This document shows positions 38,233 to 46,893 of a stretch of 64,000 bases of DNA, in pieces (position 1 is the stretch's first letter; each line of letters starts with the position of its first letter). The stretch spans positions 329,451 to 393,450 of the forward strand of contig NZ_KI515776.1 in NCBI RefSeq assembly GCF_000478175.1, written 5' to 3'. A program made the translations under genes and the position numbers. This DNA comes from Corynebacterium sp. KPL1814. GTDB lineage: Bacteria; Actinomycetota; Actinomycetes; Mycobacteriales; Mycobacteriaceae. The notes under the pieces were generated by a model, which was given only the letters and a program-made list of their open reading frames with translations, was not told the DNA's origin and ran no database searches.

Positions 38233-39360
38233 GTGCTTGATAAATTTTTGACGCAACAACTCACAGCAATCGACGGCGTAGACGTGGATCCCACGGCGAG
38301 CTTTGCCGATCTCACCACCTTGCGCGTGGGGGGAAAGCCGCGGGTCACGTTGCGTTGTTCGCGGCCTGAAGCAGCGGTTGCGGCACTGCGGTACCTCGAG
38401 AAAGAAAAAATCCCTTTCATCGTGGTCGGCGGCGGTTCCAACCTGCTGGTTTCTGATGGCGAGGTAGACGTGGTCGCCGTTGTCCTCGACTTTGCCGCGG
38501 TGGACATGGATACCGAGACCGGCCTCGTGCGAGCCCAATCCGGTGTGGTATGGGACGAGGTCGTGGCGGAATCCGTGGCACAGTCCCTGGGTGGCATCGA
38601 GTGCCTTTCCGGAATCCCCGGCACGGTGGGTGCGGTGCCCGTACAAAACGTGGGCGCCTATGGCGCCGAGATTTCTGAGGTCTTGACCCGCGTGCGCCTG
38701 TATAACCTGCGCACCGATGCCGATGAGTGGGTTCCCGTCTCCGACCTTGATTTGGCCTACCGCTATTCCAACCTGAAATTCACCGGCCGCGCGGTGGTGC
38801 TCGAGGTCGAATTGCAATTGACCACGGACGGTCTGTCGCGCCCCCTGCGCTTTGGCCAGCTTACCGATAACCCCGGTGAGCGCCGCCCCGTTGCCCAGGT
38901 CCGCGAGGAGGTCCTCGCCCTGCGCCGCGGCAAGGGCATGGTGCTCGATGCCGCCGACCACGACACTTGGTCCGCCGGCTCCTTCTTCACCAACCCCGTG
39001 GTCGAGTCCAGCGTCGCTGACGCCATCCAGGACAAGGTGCGGGCCACGCTTGGCGATGCCCCCGCCGACCGCATGCCCCGCCACCCCGCCACCGCTCCAG
39101 CACAGGGCGAATCGTCCCTGCGCGAGAAGCTATCGGCCGCCTGGCTTATTGATAACGCTGGGTTCACGAAGGGCTACCCCGGCTCCGGGCCGGCAACGCT
39201 ATCCACCAAGCACACCCTGGCGCTGACCAATCGCGGAAACGCGAGCGCCGCCGACATCGTCGCGCTGGCCCGCACGATCCGCGATGGCGTGCGCGAAGCA
39301 TTTGGCGTTGAGCTCGTTCCCGAGCCGGTGTGGCTGGGCGTATCCATGGACGAGGACTAG
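38233..39360 (+). CDS. murB: UDP-N-acetylenolpyruvoylglucosamine reductase
   Basis: 375 residues. FAD enzyme that reduces UDP-GlcNAc-enolpyruvate to UDP-MurNAc in peptidoglycan synthesis. FAD-binding blocks are TTLRVGGKPR, VVGGGSNLLVSD and SGIPGTVGAVPVQNVGAYG; the substrate loop LAYRYSNLKF and the C-terminal SAGSFFTNPVV with the proton-donor serine are present. It is a type I MurB with an insert near residue 265-285 (MPRHPATAPAQGE). Start GTG 38233 is preferred to TTG 38224; neither has a ribosome-binding site, consistent with a leaderless mRNA. Confidence 0.95.
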   Translation: MLDKFLTQQLTAIDGVDVDPTASFADLTTLRVGGKPRVTLRCSRPEAAVAALRYLEKEKIPFIVVGGGSNLLVSDGEVDVVAVVLDFAAVDMDTETGLVRAQSGVVWDEVVAESVAQSLGGIECLSGIPGTVGAVPVQNVGAYGAEISEVLTRVRLYNLRTDADEWVPVSDLDLAYRYSNLKFTGRAVVLEVELQLTTDGLSRPLRFGQLTDNPGERRPVAQVREEVLALRRGKGMVLDAADHDTWSAGSFFTNPVVESSVADAIQDKVRATLGDAPADRMPRHPATAPAQGESSLREKLSAAWLIDNAGFTKGYPGSGPATLSTKHTLALTNRGNASAADIVALARTIRDGVREAFGVELVPEPVWLGVSMDED

Positions 39361-39369
39361 GCCGCGCGC

Positions 39370-39451
39370 ACATAAAAACGTCCAAAACAACCGCGTTCTT
39401 CTAAAATTCGCCCTCATTTTTGGCGAAACGCGGTTGTTTTGGACGTATGTG
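39370..39451. repeat. Large palindrome between convergent murB and luxS
   Basis: CGTCCAAAACAACCGCGTT (39379-39397) is perfectly complementary to 39427-39445. The arms extend outwards as CACATA/TATGTG with a four-base A bulge, and the centre has its own TTCGCC/GGCGAA stem. Followed by no T-run in the + direction. It may be a bidirectional terminator or a repetitive palindromic element. Confidence 0.7.
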
Positions 39452-39510
39452 TTGCTTGCGGGCGGCGCGGGCGGCGCAAAAGCCGCCCCGGAAAAGTGCC
39501 CGGCGCAGCC

Positions 39511-39987
39511 TTAGGCAGCCATGACCTCGAGCCACTCCGGCTTGGCATCCAAGAACTTGCGGGCTGCATCCTGTGCGCCCTTCAAGCTGTGGTGCGCGCC
39601 CCAACCGCACTGCTCTTCGTTGGCGGCGGGAACCTCGGTGGCGGTGAGGATATCGTTGAGCGCACCCTCAACGGCGCGCAGCAATTCATCCTGCTCCATG
39701 CCGTTGGTAATGGCGTAGAAGCCGGTGCGGCAGCCCATAGGAGCGAAACCGATGAGCTTATCGGTGTAGTTGCGCATAAAGTTGGCCATCATGTGCTCCA
39801 CGGAGTGCAGCGCCTCCGTGTCCAAGTGCTCCTTATTAGGCTGGCAGAAGCGCAGGTCATACTTGATAATTTCCACGCCGCCGCCCAAATCGGTGCGGTC
39901 AGCCACGCGGATATAAGGCGCGCTGACGAGGCGGTGGTCGAGCTCGAAGGACTTGACGTTAATCTTCTCTTGGTTCTGTTCAGTCAT
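39511..39987 (-). CDS. luxS: S-ribosylhomocysteine lyase
   Basis: 158 residues. It cleaves S-ribosylhomocysteine to homocysteine and DPD, the precursor of autoinducer-2, in the activated methyl cycle. The iron site is HSVEHMMANFMRN, with the third ligand in GCRTGFYAI/EEQCGWGAH context, and the N-terminus FELDHRLVSAPYIR is typical. ATG 39987 is the family start (MTEQNQEKINV). Standing alone, divergent from a BrkB-type gene. Confidence 0.96.
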   Translation of the reverse strand: MTEQNQEKINVKSFELDHRLVSAPYIRVADRTDLGGGVEIIKYDLRFCQPNKEHLDTEALHSVEHMMANFMRNYTDKLIGFAPMGCRTGFYAITNGMEQDELLRAVEGALNDILTATEVPAANEEQCGWGAHHSLKGAQDAARKFLDAKPEWLEVMAA

Positions 39988-40057
39988 AGTCCCCAGCCTA
40001 ATCGTTGCGAGTGTCACTTCCCAGAATAGATTCTTAAGCCGCATACGCTGCGTAACT

Positions 40058-41263
40058 ATGAGTGCCTTGGACGATGCCCCCGCAACCGGCAGCAAGCCAG
40101 CCCGGAAGCAGGCTGCCCAACAGCAAAAGATCGCGCCAAGCACCGTTACCACCTTGGTCACCGTGGAAAGCCCCGCCGCCGATGTCGATCCTTGGGCGCG
40201 CGGCAACCGCCTGCGCAAGGACAGCTGGGGCTTGGTCATGCGGCGCGTGTGGGCCGATTTTTTCCACGATGCCTTAATGGACCGCGCCGCCGCGATGACC
40301 TACTTCACCCTCATGGCATTCGCGCCCACCGTCCTGGCGGCCTATTCCATTGCCACGCTGATCTTTTCTTCGCGCCGGGGAGAGGTGGAGGCGCTGACCG
40401 CGCAATTCATCGATACCTACGTGCCACGCTCCATGGCGGAGGAGGCCGGCAACATTGTCAGCTCCATTATCGGTTCCACGAGGCAGGGCACGTTTGCGTT
40501 GGTGGTCTCTGTAGTGATTTCGCTCTTTGCCGCCTCGGCGTATGTGCGGGCCTTCTCGCGTACCGCCAATACGGTCTACGGCCGGGTGGAAGGACGCGGA
40601 ACCATTCGCACATGGGCATTGATGTGGGCCATTACCGTGGTCCTAGTCATCGGCGCGGTGGTGGTGCTGTGTGCCAATTTATTGCGCGATACCGTCGTGG
40701 ACAGCGTCATCGAGCCCGTGGCGCTCCGGCTGGGGCTGCACGGCACCGTGGACTTTATCGGCAGCATTTTTATGCCCGTGTGGAATTGGTTGCGCTTCCC
40801 TATAACGGTCGTGGTGGCGCTGGCGCTCATTGCCGTGTGGTACCACTTTGCGCCGAACGTTCGGCCCAGCCGCTTCCGGTGGATCACCTTGGGTTCGGTG
40901 GTAGCGCTGCTGACGAACCTGGTGGTGTGGGGCGCATTTTCCCTCTACATCAAGTACCTGGCAGGGGTGAGCATTTACGGGGCATTCGGTACGGTCATGG
41001 CGGTATTTATGACCGTCTGGCTGTCCAATACGATGCTGATTTTGGGCATCAAGATCGATGCGGAGGTCCTGCGTGCCAAGGAGCTGCAGCTGGGGCTGCA
41101 TGCCGAGCGCTATATTCAGGCCCCGCCGCGCTCCGAATTCGCGGCACAACAGCAGGTGCGGGCGAAACAGAAGCTAGAGGAGCGCTCGGGGCGCATCTTC
41201 GCTGGTGCCGCCCGCAGCGAGCACCGCACCCGCAGCGAGCACCGCACCCGCGCCGGGAAGTAG
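40058..41263 (+). CDS. YihY/BrkB family inner membrane protein
   Basis: 401 residues. Six membrane segments from about residue 85 to 345, with the family signature DRAAAMTYFTLMAFAPTVLA near residue 77 and SIYGAFGTVMAVFMTVWLSN near 305. Proteins of this family were once misnamed ribonuclease BN; their transport role is unproven. The hydrophilic N-terminus and C-terminus are basic. The last 20 residues contain a duplicated SEHRTR unit (CGCAGCGAGCACCGCACC repeated at about 41213-41249). ATG 40058 begins MSALDDAPATG. Confidence 0.88.
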   Translation: MSALDDAPATGSKPARKQAAQQQKIAPSTVTTLVTVESPAADVDPWARGNRLRKDSWGLVMRRVWADFFHDALMDRAAAMTYFTLMAFAPTVLAAYSIATLIFSSRRGEVEALTAQFIDTYVPRSMAEEAGNIVSSIIGSTRQGTFALVVSVVISLFAASAYVRAFSRTANTVYGRVEGRGTIRTWALMWAITVVLVIGAVVVLCANLLRDTVVDSVIEPVALRLGLHGTVDFIGSIFMPVWNWLRFPITVVVALALIAVWYHFAPNVRPSRFRWITLGSVVALLTNLVVWGAFSLYIKYLAGVSIYGAFGTVMAVFMTVWLSNTMLILGIKIDAEVLRAKELQLGLHAERYIQAPPRSEFAAQQQVRAKQKLEERSGRIFAGAARSEHRTRSEHRTRAGK

Positions 41264-41279
41264 TTTCTCCCGCCGCGAG

Positions 41280-42797
41280 TTAGCGGGAAGCAACCTCCGC
41301 CATCAAGATTTCCTGTACCTGGCGGCGGCGCAGCTTGCCCAATTGGTCGGTCGGCAATTCTTCTTGCACCACGAAATGGCGCGGGACCTTATAGCGGGCC
41401 AAGAGGCCGCGGCAGTGCTCGCGCAGCGCTTCCGCGTCGAAGGTGGCGCCGGGGTGGAGCACCAGGCAGGCGGCGACGTCCTCGGAACCATCGACGCGCG
41501 GGACGCCGGCCACCGCGGCTTGGCTTATCGCGGGGTGGCTCAACAACGCATGTTCCACCTCGCTGGGAAAGACATTAAAACCACCGGTGATGATGACCTC
41601 TTTAATCCTGCCCACCAGCCGGAAATGGCCATCGGCCTCGCGCACGCCCATATCGCCGGTGCGCAGCCAATCGCCGTGGAATGCCTCCCGCGTGGCGGCT
41701 GGATTGCCGAGGTAGCCTGCAAAAACCTGGGGCCCGCGGGCAAGTATCTCGCCGGGGGTGCCATCGGGTTGGCTGCGGTCTAGGTCATCGGGATCCCCGA
41801 TGCGCAGTTCGGTATCGGCAAGCGGCTTGCCGATGGTCCCCACGCGCCGACCCTCACCAAGCGGATTAATGGTCAGCACGGGGGAAGCCTCCGTGAGCCC
41901 GTAGCCCTCGACGAGCATGCCGCCGCTGCGGTCTTGCCAGGGCTCGATGATGCGCGCGGGCAGCGATGCCGCCCCGGAAATGGCGTAGCGCACCCCGCCC
42001 AAATCTGCGGCTGCTTCAGCGGCCTGCTCGTCCATGGCGCGCTCATAAATGGTGGGAACACCCGGCATCCACGTCGGCCGACGCTGCGCTAAGGCGCTGA
42101 CGACGGCCGCCGGACGCGGGGAGGGCAACAGGATGATCTCGGCGGCGCAGCGCACCGCGAGCAATACGCTCATGGTCAGCCCATAGGAGTGGAACATCGG
42201 CAACGTGGCGAGGAAACGCTCGTGGCCGGGGCGCAGATCGGCCTGGGCTTCTAATTGGATGCAATTAGCGGCGAGGTTGCCGTGCGTGAGCAGCACGCCC
42301 TTGGGCTGGCCGGTGGTGCCGGAGGTGTAGAGGATAAGGGCGGCATCGGCAAGCGCGGACTCGCGGTGGGGTACCGGGGCTCCGGACAGGGGAAGCGGCG
42401 CCTCCAGGGACACGGGGATCACCGTGCTGGCCATGCCGTTGACCACGGCGGCAACCTGATCCCAGACCAGGGCGATGCGGGCGCCGTGGTGGGCAAAGAG
42501 TGGGGCCAGCTCGTGGGCGGTGTACTGAGGGTTATGTTCGACCACGACCGCGCCCAGGCGCAGCACCGCGAAAAAGGCGATGAGGTGTTGCGGGGAGTTG
42601 GGCAAGACCAGCGCTACTCGGTCGCCGGGGCGGATTCCCATCTCCCGCAGGGCGCCGGCGGCAGCGGCGATGCGGGTATCAAGCTCCGCGTAGCTTAAGG
42701 TCTCGCCGCCGAAATAGGTGGCGGGACGGTGGGGGAAGTTGGCTACGGCGGTGGCGAGGAAATCCGTCAGCGTGGCGTCGTACTCGAGGTCTGACAT
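41280..42797 (-). CDS. Long-chain-fatty-acid-CoA ligase-like enzyme (paralogue 1 of 3)
   Basis: 505 residues. AMP-binding motifs are ILYTSGTTGQPKGVLLTH, GYGLTEASPVL, TGDMGVREADGHFRLVGR and the C-terminal lysine context PTDQLGKLRRRQV. It is the most divergent of three neighbouring paralogues and is about 65 residues shorter, lacking the insert found after the A3 region in the other two. It starts 11 bases after the stop of paralogue 2 and is read with it. Specific acyl substrate unknown. Confidence 0.9.
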   Translation of the reverse strand: MSDLEYDATLTDFLATAVANFPHRPATYFGGETLSYAELDTRIAAAAGALREMGIRPGDRVALVLPNSPQHLIAFFAVLRLGAVVVEHNPQYTAHELAPLFAHHGARIALVWDQVAAVVNGMASTVIPVSLEAPLPLSGAPVPHRESALADAALILYTSGTTGQPKGVLLTHGNLAANCIQLEAQADLRPGHERFLATLPMFHSYGLTMSVLLAVRCAAEIILLPSPRPAAVVSALAQRRPTWMPGVPTIYERAMDEQAAEAAADLGGVRYAISGAASLPARIIEPWQDRSGGMLVEGYGLTEASPVLTINPLGEGRRVGTIGKPLADTELRIGDPDDLDRSQPDGTPGEILARGPQVFAGYLGNPAATREAFHGDWLRTGDMGVREADGHFRLVGRIKEVIITGGFNVFPSEVEHALLSHPAISQAAVAGVPRVDGSEDVAACLVLHPGATFDAEALREHCRGLLARYKVPRHFVVQEELPTDQLGKLRRRQVQEILMAEVASR

Positions 42798-42808
42798 GGT
42801 GGTTAATA

Positions 42809-44518
42809 CTAAGCCTTCTGCTTGAGGAGATCGAGGAGATCCTGCTGCACCATGCGGCGGCGGACCTTGCCCAGCTGGTCCGAAGCCAGCTCCTCAAAGT
42901 GGTAGAAGGTGCGCGGAACCTTGTAGCGGGTCAGGCGCTCGCGGCAGTACTCCTTGAGGCCTTCTGGGTCCAAGACGGCGCCGTCGCGCAGGATGACGCA
43001 GGCGACGACGTCCTCGGAGCCATCCTTGCGCGGGCGTCCCACCACGGCGACCTCCTTGACGTCTGGGTGCTTGCGCACCACTTCTTCGACCTCGGCCGGG
43101 TAGACATTAAAACCGCCGGTGATGATGATTTCCTTGATGCGGCTGACCAGCTTGACCCAGCCGTCCTCATCCATGGTGGCCATATCGCCGGTGCGGAACC
43201 AACCGTTGTGGAAGGACTCCTCGGTGGCCTTTTCGTTATTGAAATAGCCCTGGAAGATCTGCGGCCCGCGAGCCAGCATCTCTCCCGGTTCGCCATCCGG
43301 CTGGGTTTCATCGAGATTATCCGGATTGCCAATGCGCACCTCGGTATCGGGGAAGGGCAGGCCCACATAGCCCGGGCGGCGGGTGCCGTTCATGGGGTTG
43401 CCAATGAGAACGGGTGAGGTCTCCGTCATGCCGAAGCCCTCTACGAGGCGGCCGCCGGTCATGGATTCCCAGCGCTCCATCACATCAACCGGCAGGGTAG
43501 CGGCGCCAGAGAAGGCATTGCTGATGCCGGTGAGATCCACGCCCTTGTCCTCGGCGGCGTCCATTATCTTCTCGTACAGCGTGGGCACGCCCGGCAGCCA
43601 GGTGGGGGTGTGCTTCTTAACGATGTCCATGATGAGCGGCATCTGCGGGGACGGAACCAAGATGAGCTCGGCGCCGAAGTAGATGCTGAGCACGCACAAC
43701 GTGGTCATGCCGTAGGCGTGGAAGAGTGGCAAGGCGGCGAGGAAGCGCTGCTCGGTGGTATCCATATTCGGCAGCCAGGCCTCGCCCTGCACGCAGTTGT
43801 TGATGAGGTTGCCGTGCGAAAGCAGCGCGCCCTTGGGTTTTCCGGTGGTGCCGGAGGTGTAGAGGATAAGCGCGATATCGTCCTGCGTGACCTTGGCAAT
43901 CTCGAGGTCCTTGCCGTCACCGCCGATGGCAGAACCGATAAGCGTGGACCAGGCCACGGTATTCGGGGCCGCGCTGGTCAACTGCTCGCGCTTGGCGGCC
44001 AGCGGCGGCAGGGGAATCCGGAGCGCGAGGCGCTTTAGCGGCGGCATCGCGTCGATCATGTTGACGGAGATGATGGTCTCTAGCGGGGTGGTGGCGCGCA
44101 GCTTATTCAGCGTCGGAGCCGTCTTATCCCACGCGATGGCCACGCGCGCACCGTGGTCCTGGAAAAGCCCCTCGAGCTCGTGGGCGGTGTAGAGGGGGTT
44201 GTGCTCCACCGCGGTGGCCCCCAGCAACTGGACAGCATAAAACGCCACGACGTGTTGGGGGCAGTTGGGCATGACGATGGCGACCCTATCGCCAGGCCGG
44301 ATGCCAAAGGCCTTAAGGCCCGCTGCGGCGGCGCGCACCTGTGCGTCTAATTCCACGTAGTTCTGCGTATTACCGAAGAAGTAGGTAGCGGACTTATTCG
44401 CATTGATGCGGAGGTTGTTGACGTAGTAGTCAACGATGGTTTTATCGCCATAATCAAGCTTGGCGGGGGTCCAGTCGCTGTAGTGCTTAATCCAGGCCCG
44501 GGATTCGTATGCAGACAC
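42809..44518 (-). CDS. Long-chain-fatty-acid-CoA ligase (paralogue 2 of 3)
   Basis: 569 residues. The phosphate loop is ILYTSGTTGKPKGALLSHG; further motifs are GFGMTETSPVLIGNPM, TGDMATMDEDGWVKLVSRIK and SDQLGKVRRRMV. The start is GTG 44518 after AAAGGG. The N-terminus SAYESRAWIKHYSDWTP is nearly shared with paralogue 3 (SAYESKAWLQYYPEWTP), so these two are recent duplicates. Activates fatty acids for degradation or for mycolate/lipid synthesis. Confidence 0.93.
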   Translation of the reverse strand: MSAYESRAWIKHYSDWTPAKLDYGDKTIVDYYVNNLRINANKSATYFFGNTQNYVELDAQVRAAAAGLKAFGIRPGDRVAIVMPNCPQHVVAFYAVQLLGATAVEHNPLYTAHELEGLFQDHGARVAIAWDKTAPTLNKLRATTPLETIISVNMIDAMPPLKRLALRIPLPPLAAKREQLTSAAPNTVAWSTLIGSAIGGDGKDLEIAKVTQDDIALILYTSGTTGKPKGALLSHGNLINNCVQGEAWLPNMDTTEQRFLAALPLFHAYGMTTLCVLSIYFGAELILVPSPQMPLIMDIVKKHTPTWLPGVPTLYEKIMDAAEDKGVDLTGISNAFSGAATLPVDVMERWESMTGGRLVEGFGMTETSPVLIGNPMNGTRRPGYVGLPFPDTEVRIGNPDNLDETQPDGEPGEMLARGPQIFQGYFNNEKATEESFHNGWFRTGDMATMDEDGWVKLVSRIKEIIITGGFNVYPAEVEEVVRKHPDVKEVAVVGRPRKDGSEDVVACVILRDGAVLDPEGLKEYCRERLTRYKVPRTFYHFEELASDQLGKVRRRMVQQDLLDLLKQKA

Positions 44519-44588
44519 GCGCTACCCTTTCGTTTGCTAAAGAAAAATATTACAAAGGGCGAGTATACCCAGAACATGAGGAAATCCT

Positions 44589-45095
44589 CTAGTTTTCTTC
44601 GAGTGTCAGCAAAAAACGCTTGATATTGAGGCCGCCGGCATAACCGCCAAGCGTTCCATCGCTGCGCAGCACGCGGTGGCAGGGCCGGATAATCGGCAGG
44701 GGATTGGCACCGCAGGCGGTGCCGACCGCCCGGGTAGCAGCGGGGCGACCTACGGCGACGGCGAGCTCGCCATAGCTTGCGACCTCGCCGTAGCCAATGG
44801 TGTCTAGCTGCGCGTGAATCAGGGCGCGAAATTCGGTCGTCGGCGCTGGATTAAGTGGCAGATCGAACTCGCGGCGGGTGCCCGCGAAATACTCCGCGAG
44901 CTGCGCTTCGGCCGCGTCGAGGATCGCGGCGCCGCGCTTGTCGGTGCCCCTATTTTCCTCGCCGCTCTGGCCGCTGTGCACCTTGCTTGCCTCGTTGTGG
45001 CCCGACTGGACCGCACCGAAATCCACGCGGGATAGCCCGTCTGCATCCGCGGTGAGCAGCAGCGGGCCAATGGGGGTATCGATGGTGCGCAGCAT
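44589..45095 (-). CDS. ogt: Methylated-DNA-protein cysteine methyltransferase (O6-alkylguanine repair)
   Basis: 168 residues. Suicide DNA repair protein that takes the alkyl group from O6-alkylguanine. The acceptor motif is IIRPCHRVLRSDG; the arginine finger/HTH part is GEVASYGELAVAVGRPAATR, and the ending GGYAGGLNIKRFLL is typical. Between residues 27 and 55 there is a hydrophilic insertion (SGHNEASKVHSGQSGEEN) not usual for the family. The frame is open back to 45203 in the neighbouring gene; ATG 45095 gives the family start MLRTIDTP. Lies between two acyl-CoA ligase paralogues, 13 bases after the upstream one. Confidence 0.93.
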   Translation of the reverse strand: MLRTIDTPIGPLLLTADADGLSRVDFGAVQSGHNEASKVHSGQSGEENRGTDKRGAAILDAAEAQLAEYFAGTRREFDLPLNPAPTTEFRALIHAQLDTIGYGEVASYGELAVAVGRPAATRAVGTACGANPLPIIRPCHRVLRSDGTLGGYAGGLNIKRFLLTLEEN

Positions 45096-45108
45096 GGTGG
45101 TATGAACT

Positions 45109-46827
45109 CTAAGAGTTCTTCTCCGCTTCGAGGCGGTTGATGAGGTCTTCTTGCACCTCGCGGCGGCGGATCTTGCCCATCTGGTCCTTGGCCAGCTCCT
45201 CAAAATGGTAGAAGGTGCGTGGGACCTTGTAGCGGGTCAGGCGCTCGCGGCAGTAGTCCTTGAGGCCCTCGGGGTCGAGCGCGGCGCCATCGGCAAGATC
45301 GAGGCAGGCTACGACGTCCTCGGAGCCATCGTCACGCGGGCGGCCCACCACGGCCGCCTCGTCGATGCTGGGGTGCTCGCGCAGGATTTCTTCGACCTCG
45401 CCTGGGTAGACGTTGAAACCACCGGTGATGATGATTTCCTTGATGCGGCTGACCAAGCGGATGAAGCCGTCTTCTTCCATGATGCCCATGTCACCGGTGC
45501 GGAACCAGTCGCCGTGGAAGGCGGCGTCGGTGGCTTCCTGGTTATTGAGGTAGCCCTTGAAAATCTGCGGGCCGCGGGCCAGCACCTCGCCCTCAACGCC
45601 ATCTGGCTGGGTCTCATCCAGGTTATCGGGGTTGGCGATGCGCACCTCGGTATCCGGGAAGGGGATGCCCACATAGCCGGGGCGGCGGTCGGTGCTCATG
45701 GGGTTACCCACGATGATGGGCGAGCACTCGGTAAGGCCATAGCCTTCCACGAGCAAGCCGCCGGTGGAGTGTTCCCACTTATTAACGGTCTCAGAAGGCA
45801 GGGTGGATGCGCCGGAGAAAGCTGCGCGCACGCCCTTGATGGGAACCTCTTGCTCCTCGGCGGCCTTGACGATGCGCTCGTACAAGGTAGGAACGCCCGG
45901 GACCCAGGTCGGGGTGTGCTTCTTCATCAGCTGCATGATGAGCGGGATCTGCGGCACGGGCAAGATGACCAATTCTCCGCCGATGAGCTGGGCCAAGGTG
46001 ACGTTCATGGTCAGGCCGTACGCGTGGAAGAAGGGCAGGGCGGCGAGCATGCGCTCTGGCTTATCGCCCAAGCCCGGAACCCAGGCCTTGCCCTGGAGTA
46101 GGTTGGACACGAGGTTGCCGTGCGAAAGCATCGCACCCTTGGGTGCGCCGGTGGTGCCGGAGGTGTACATCACCAGCGCGATGGTGTCCTTATCAATGTC
46201 CTCCGGCGTTTTGATATCGCTGCCGTTGCCACCGATGGCATCACCAATCAGCGCTTCCCACGGCACGGTATTAGGTGCCGGGGCGGAAAGCTGCTCGCGC
46301 TTGGCTTTGAGCGGGGGAAGCGGCAGGCGCAGCGCGGCGCGCTGCAGGGTGGGCATGGCGTTGATCATGTTGATGGACACGACCGTTTCCAGGTTGGTGG
46401 TAGCCCGCAGCTTCTCCAGGGTGGGGGCGGCCTTGTCCCAGGCGATGGCGATGCGCGCGCCGTGGTCTTGGAACAGGCCTTCCAACTCGTGGGCGGTATA
46501 AAGCGGGTTGTGTAGCACTACCTGGGCGCCGAGTTTCAAAATGGCGTAAAAGGCCGCGATGTACTGCGGGCTATTGGGGGCGACGATGGCTACGCGGTCA
46601 CCGGGGCGCACGCCGAAGGCCTTAAGTCCCGCAGCGGCGGCGCGCACTTGGCGGTCCAGCTCGGAATAGTTTTGGGTACGCCCAAAGAAATACGTGGCTG
46701 ACTTATCGCCATTGACCTCGAGGTTATTGTCATACAGGTCTAACAGGGTGGTGTTGCCGTATTCGAGGCTGTGCGGCGTCCACTCCGGGTAATACTGGAG
46801 CCATGCCTTTGATTCATAAGCGGACAA
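45109..46827 (-). CDS. Long-chain-fatty-acid-CoA ligase (paralogue 3 of 3)
   Basis: 572 residues. Motifs are LVMYTSGTTGAPKGAMLSHG, GYGLTECSPIIVGNP, TGDMGIMEEDGFIRLVSRIK and KDQMGKIRRREV. TTG 46827 is the start by alignment with paralogue 2 (SAYES) and has AAAGG six bases upstream. High similarity to paralogue 2 throughout. It is divergent from mshA. Confidence 0.93.
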   Translation of the reverse strand: MSAYESKAWLQYYPEWTPHSLEYGNTTLLDLYDNNLEVNGDKSATYFFGRTQNYSELDRQVRAAAAGLKAFGVRPGDRVAIVAPNSPQYIAAFYAILKLGAQVVLHNPLYTAHELEGLFQDHGARIAIAWDKAAPTLEKLRATTNLETVVSINMINAMPTLQRAALRLPLPPLKAKREQLSAPAPNTVPWEALIGDAIGGNGSDIKTPEDIDKDTIALVMYTSGTTGAPKGAMLSHGNLVSNLLQGKAWVPGLGDKPERMLAALPFFHAYGLTMNVTLAQLIGGELVILPVPQIPLIMQLMKKHTPTWVPGVPTLYERIVKAAEEQEVPIKGVRAAFSGASTLPSETVNKWEHSTGGLLVEGYGLTECSPIIVGNPMSTDRRPGYVGIPFPDTEVRIANPDNLDETQPDGVEGEVLARGPQIFKGYLNNQEATDAAFHGDWFRTGDMGIMEEDGFIRLVSRIKEIIITGGFNVYPGEVEEILREHPSIDEAAVVGRPRDDGSEDVVACLDLADGAALDPEGLKDYCRERLTRYKVPRTFYHFEELAKDQMGKIRRREVQEDLINRLEAEKNS

Positions 46828-46854
46828 TGCGTGACCTTTCGGTAGCGTAGGTTG

Positions 46855-46885
46855 TTGGCAGGGGCCAGTATAGCGCCGCTAAGAT
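46855..46885 (+). promoter_or_regulatory. mshA promoter, probably leaderless
   Basis: TTGGCA (46855-46860) and TAAGAT (46880-46885) are 19 bases apart. TAAGAT ends eight bases before ATG 46894, and no Shine-Dalgarno sequence is present between them. Confidence 0.5.
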
Positions 46886-46893
46886 GGGTCACC

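Noticed and set aside
45151..46101. 316-codon + strand frame opposite the third acyl-CoA ligase
   Set aside because: Shadow of a well-supported ligase gene.
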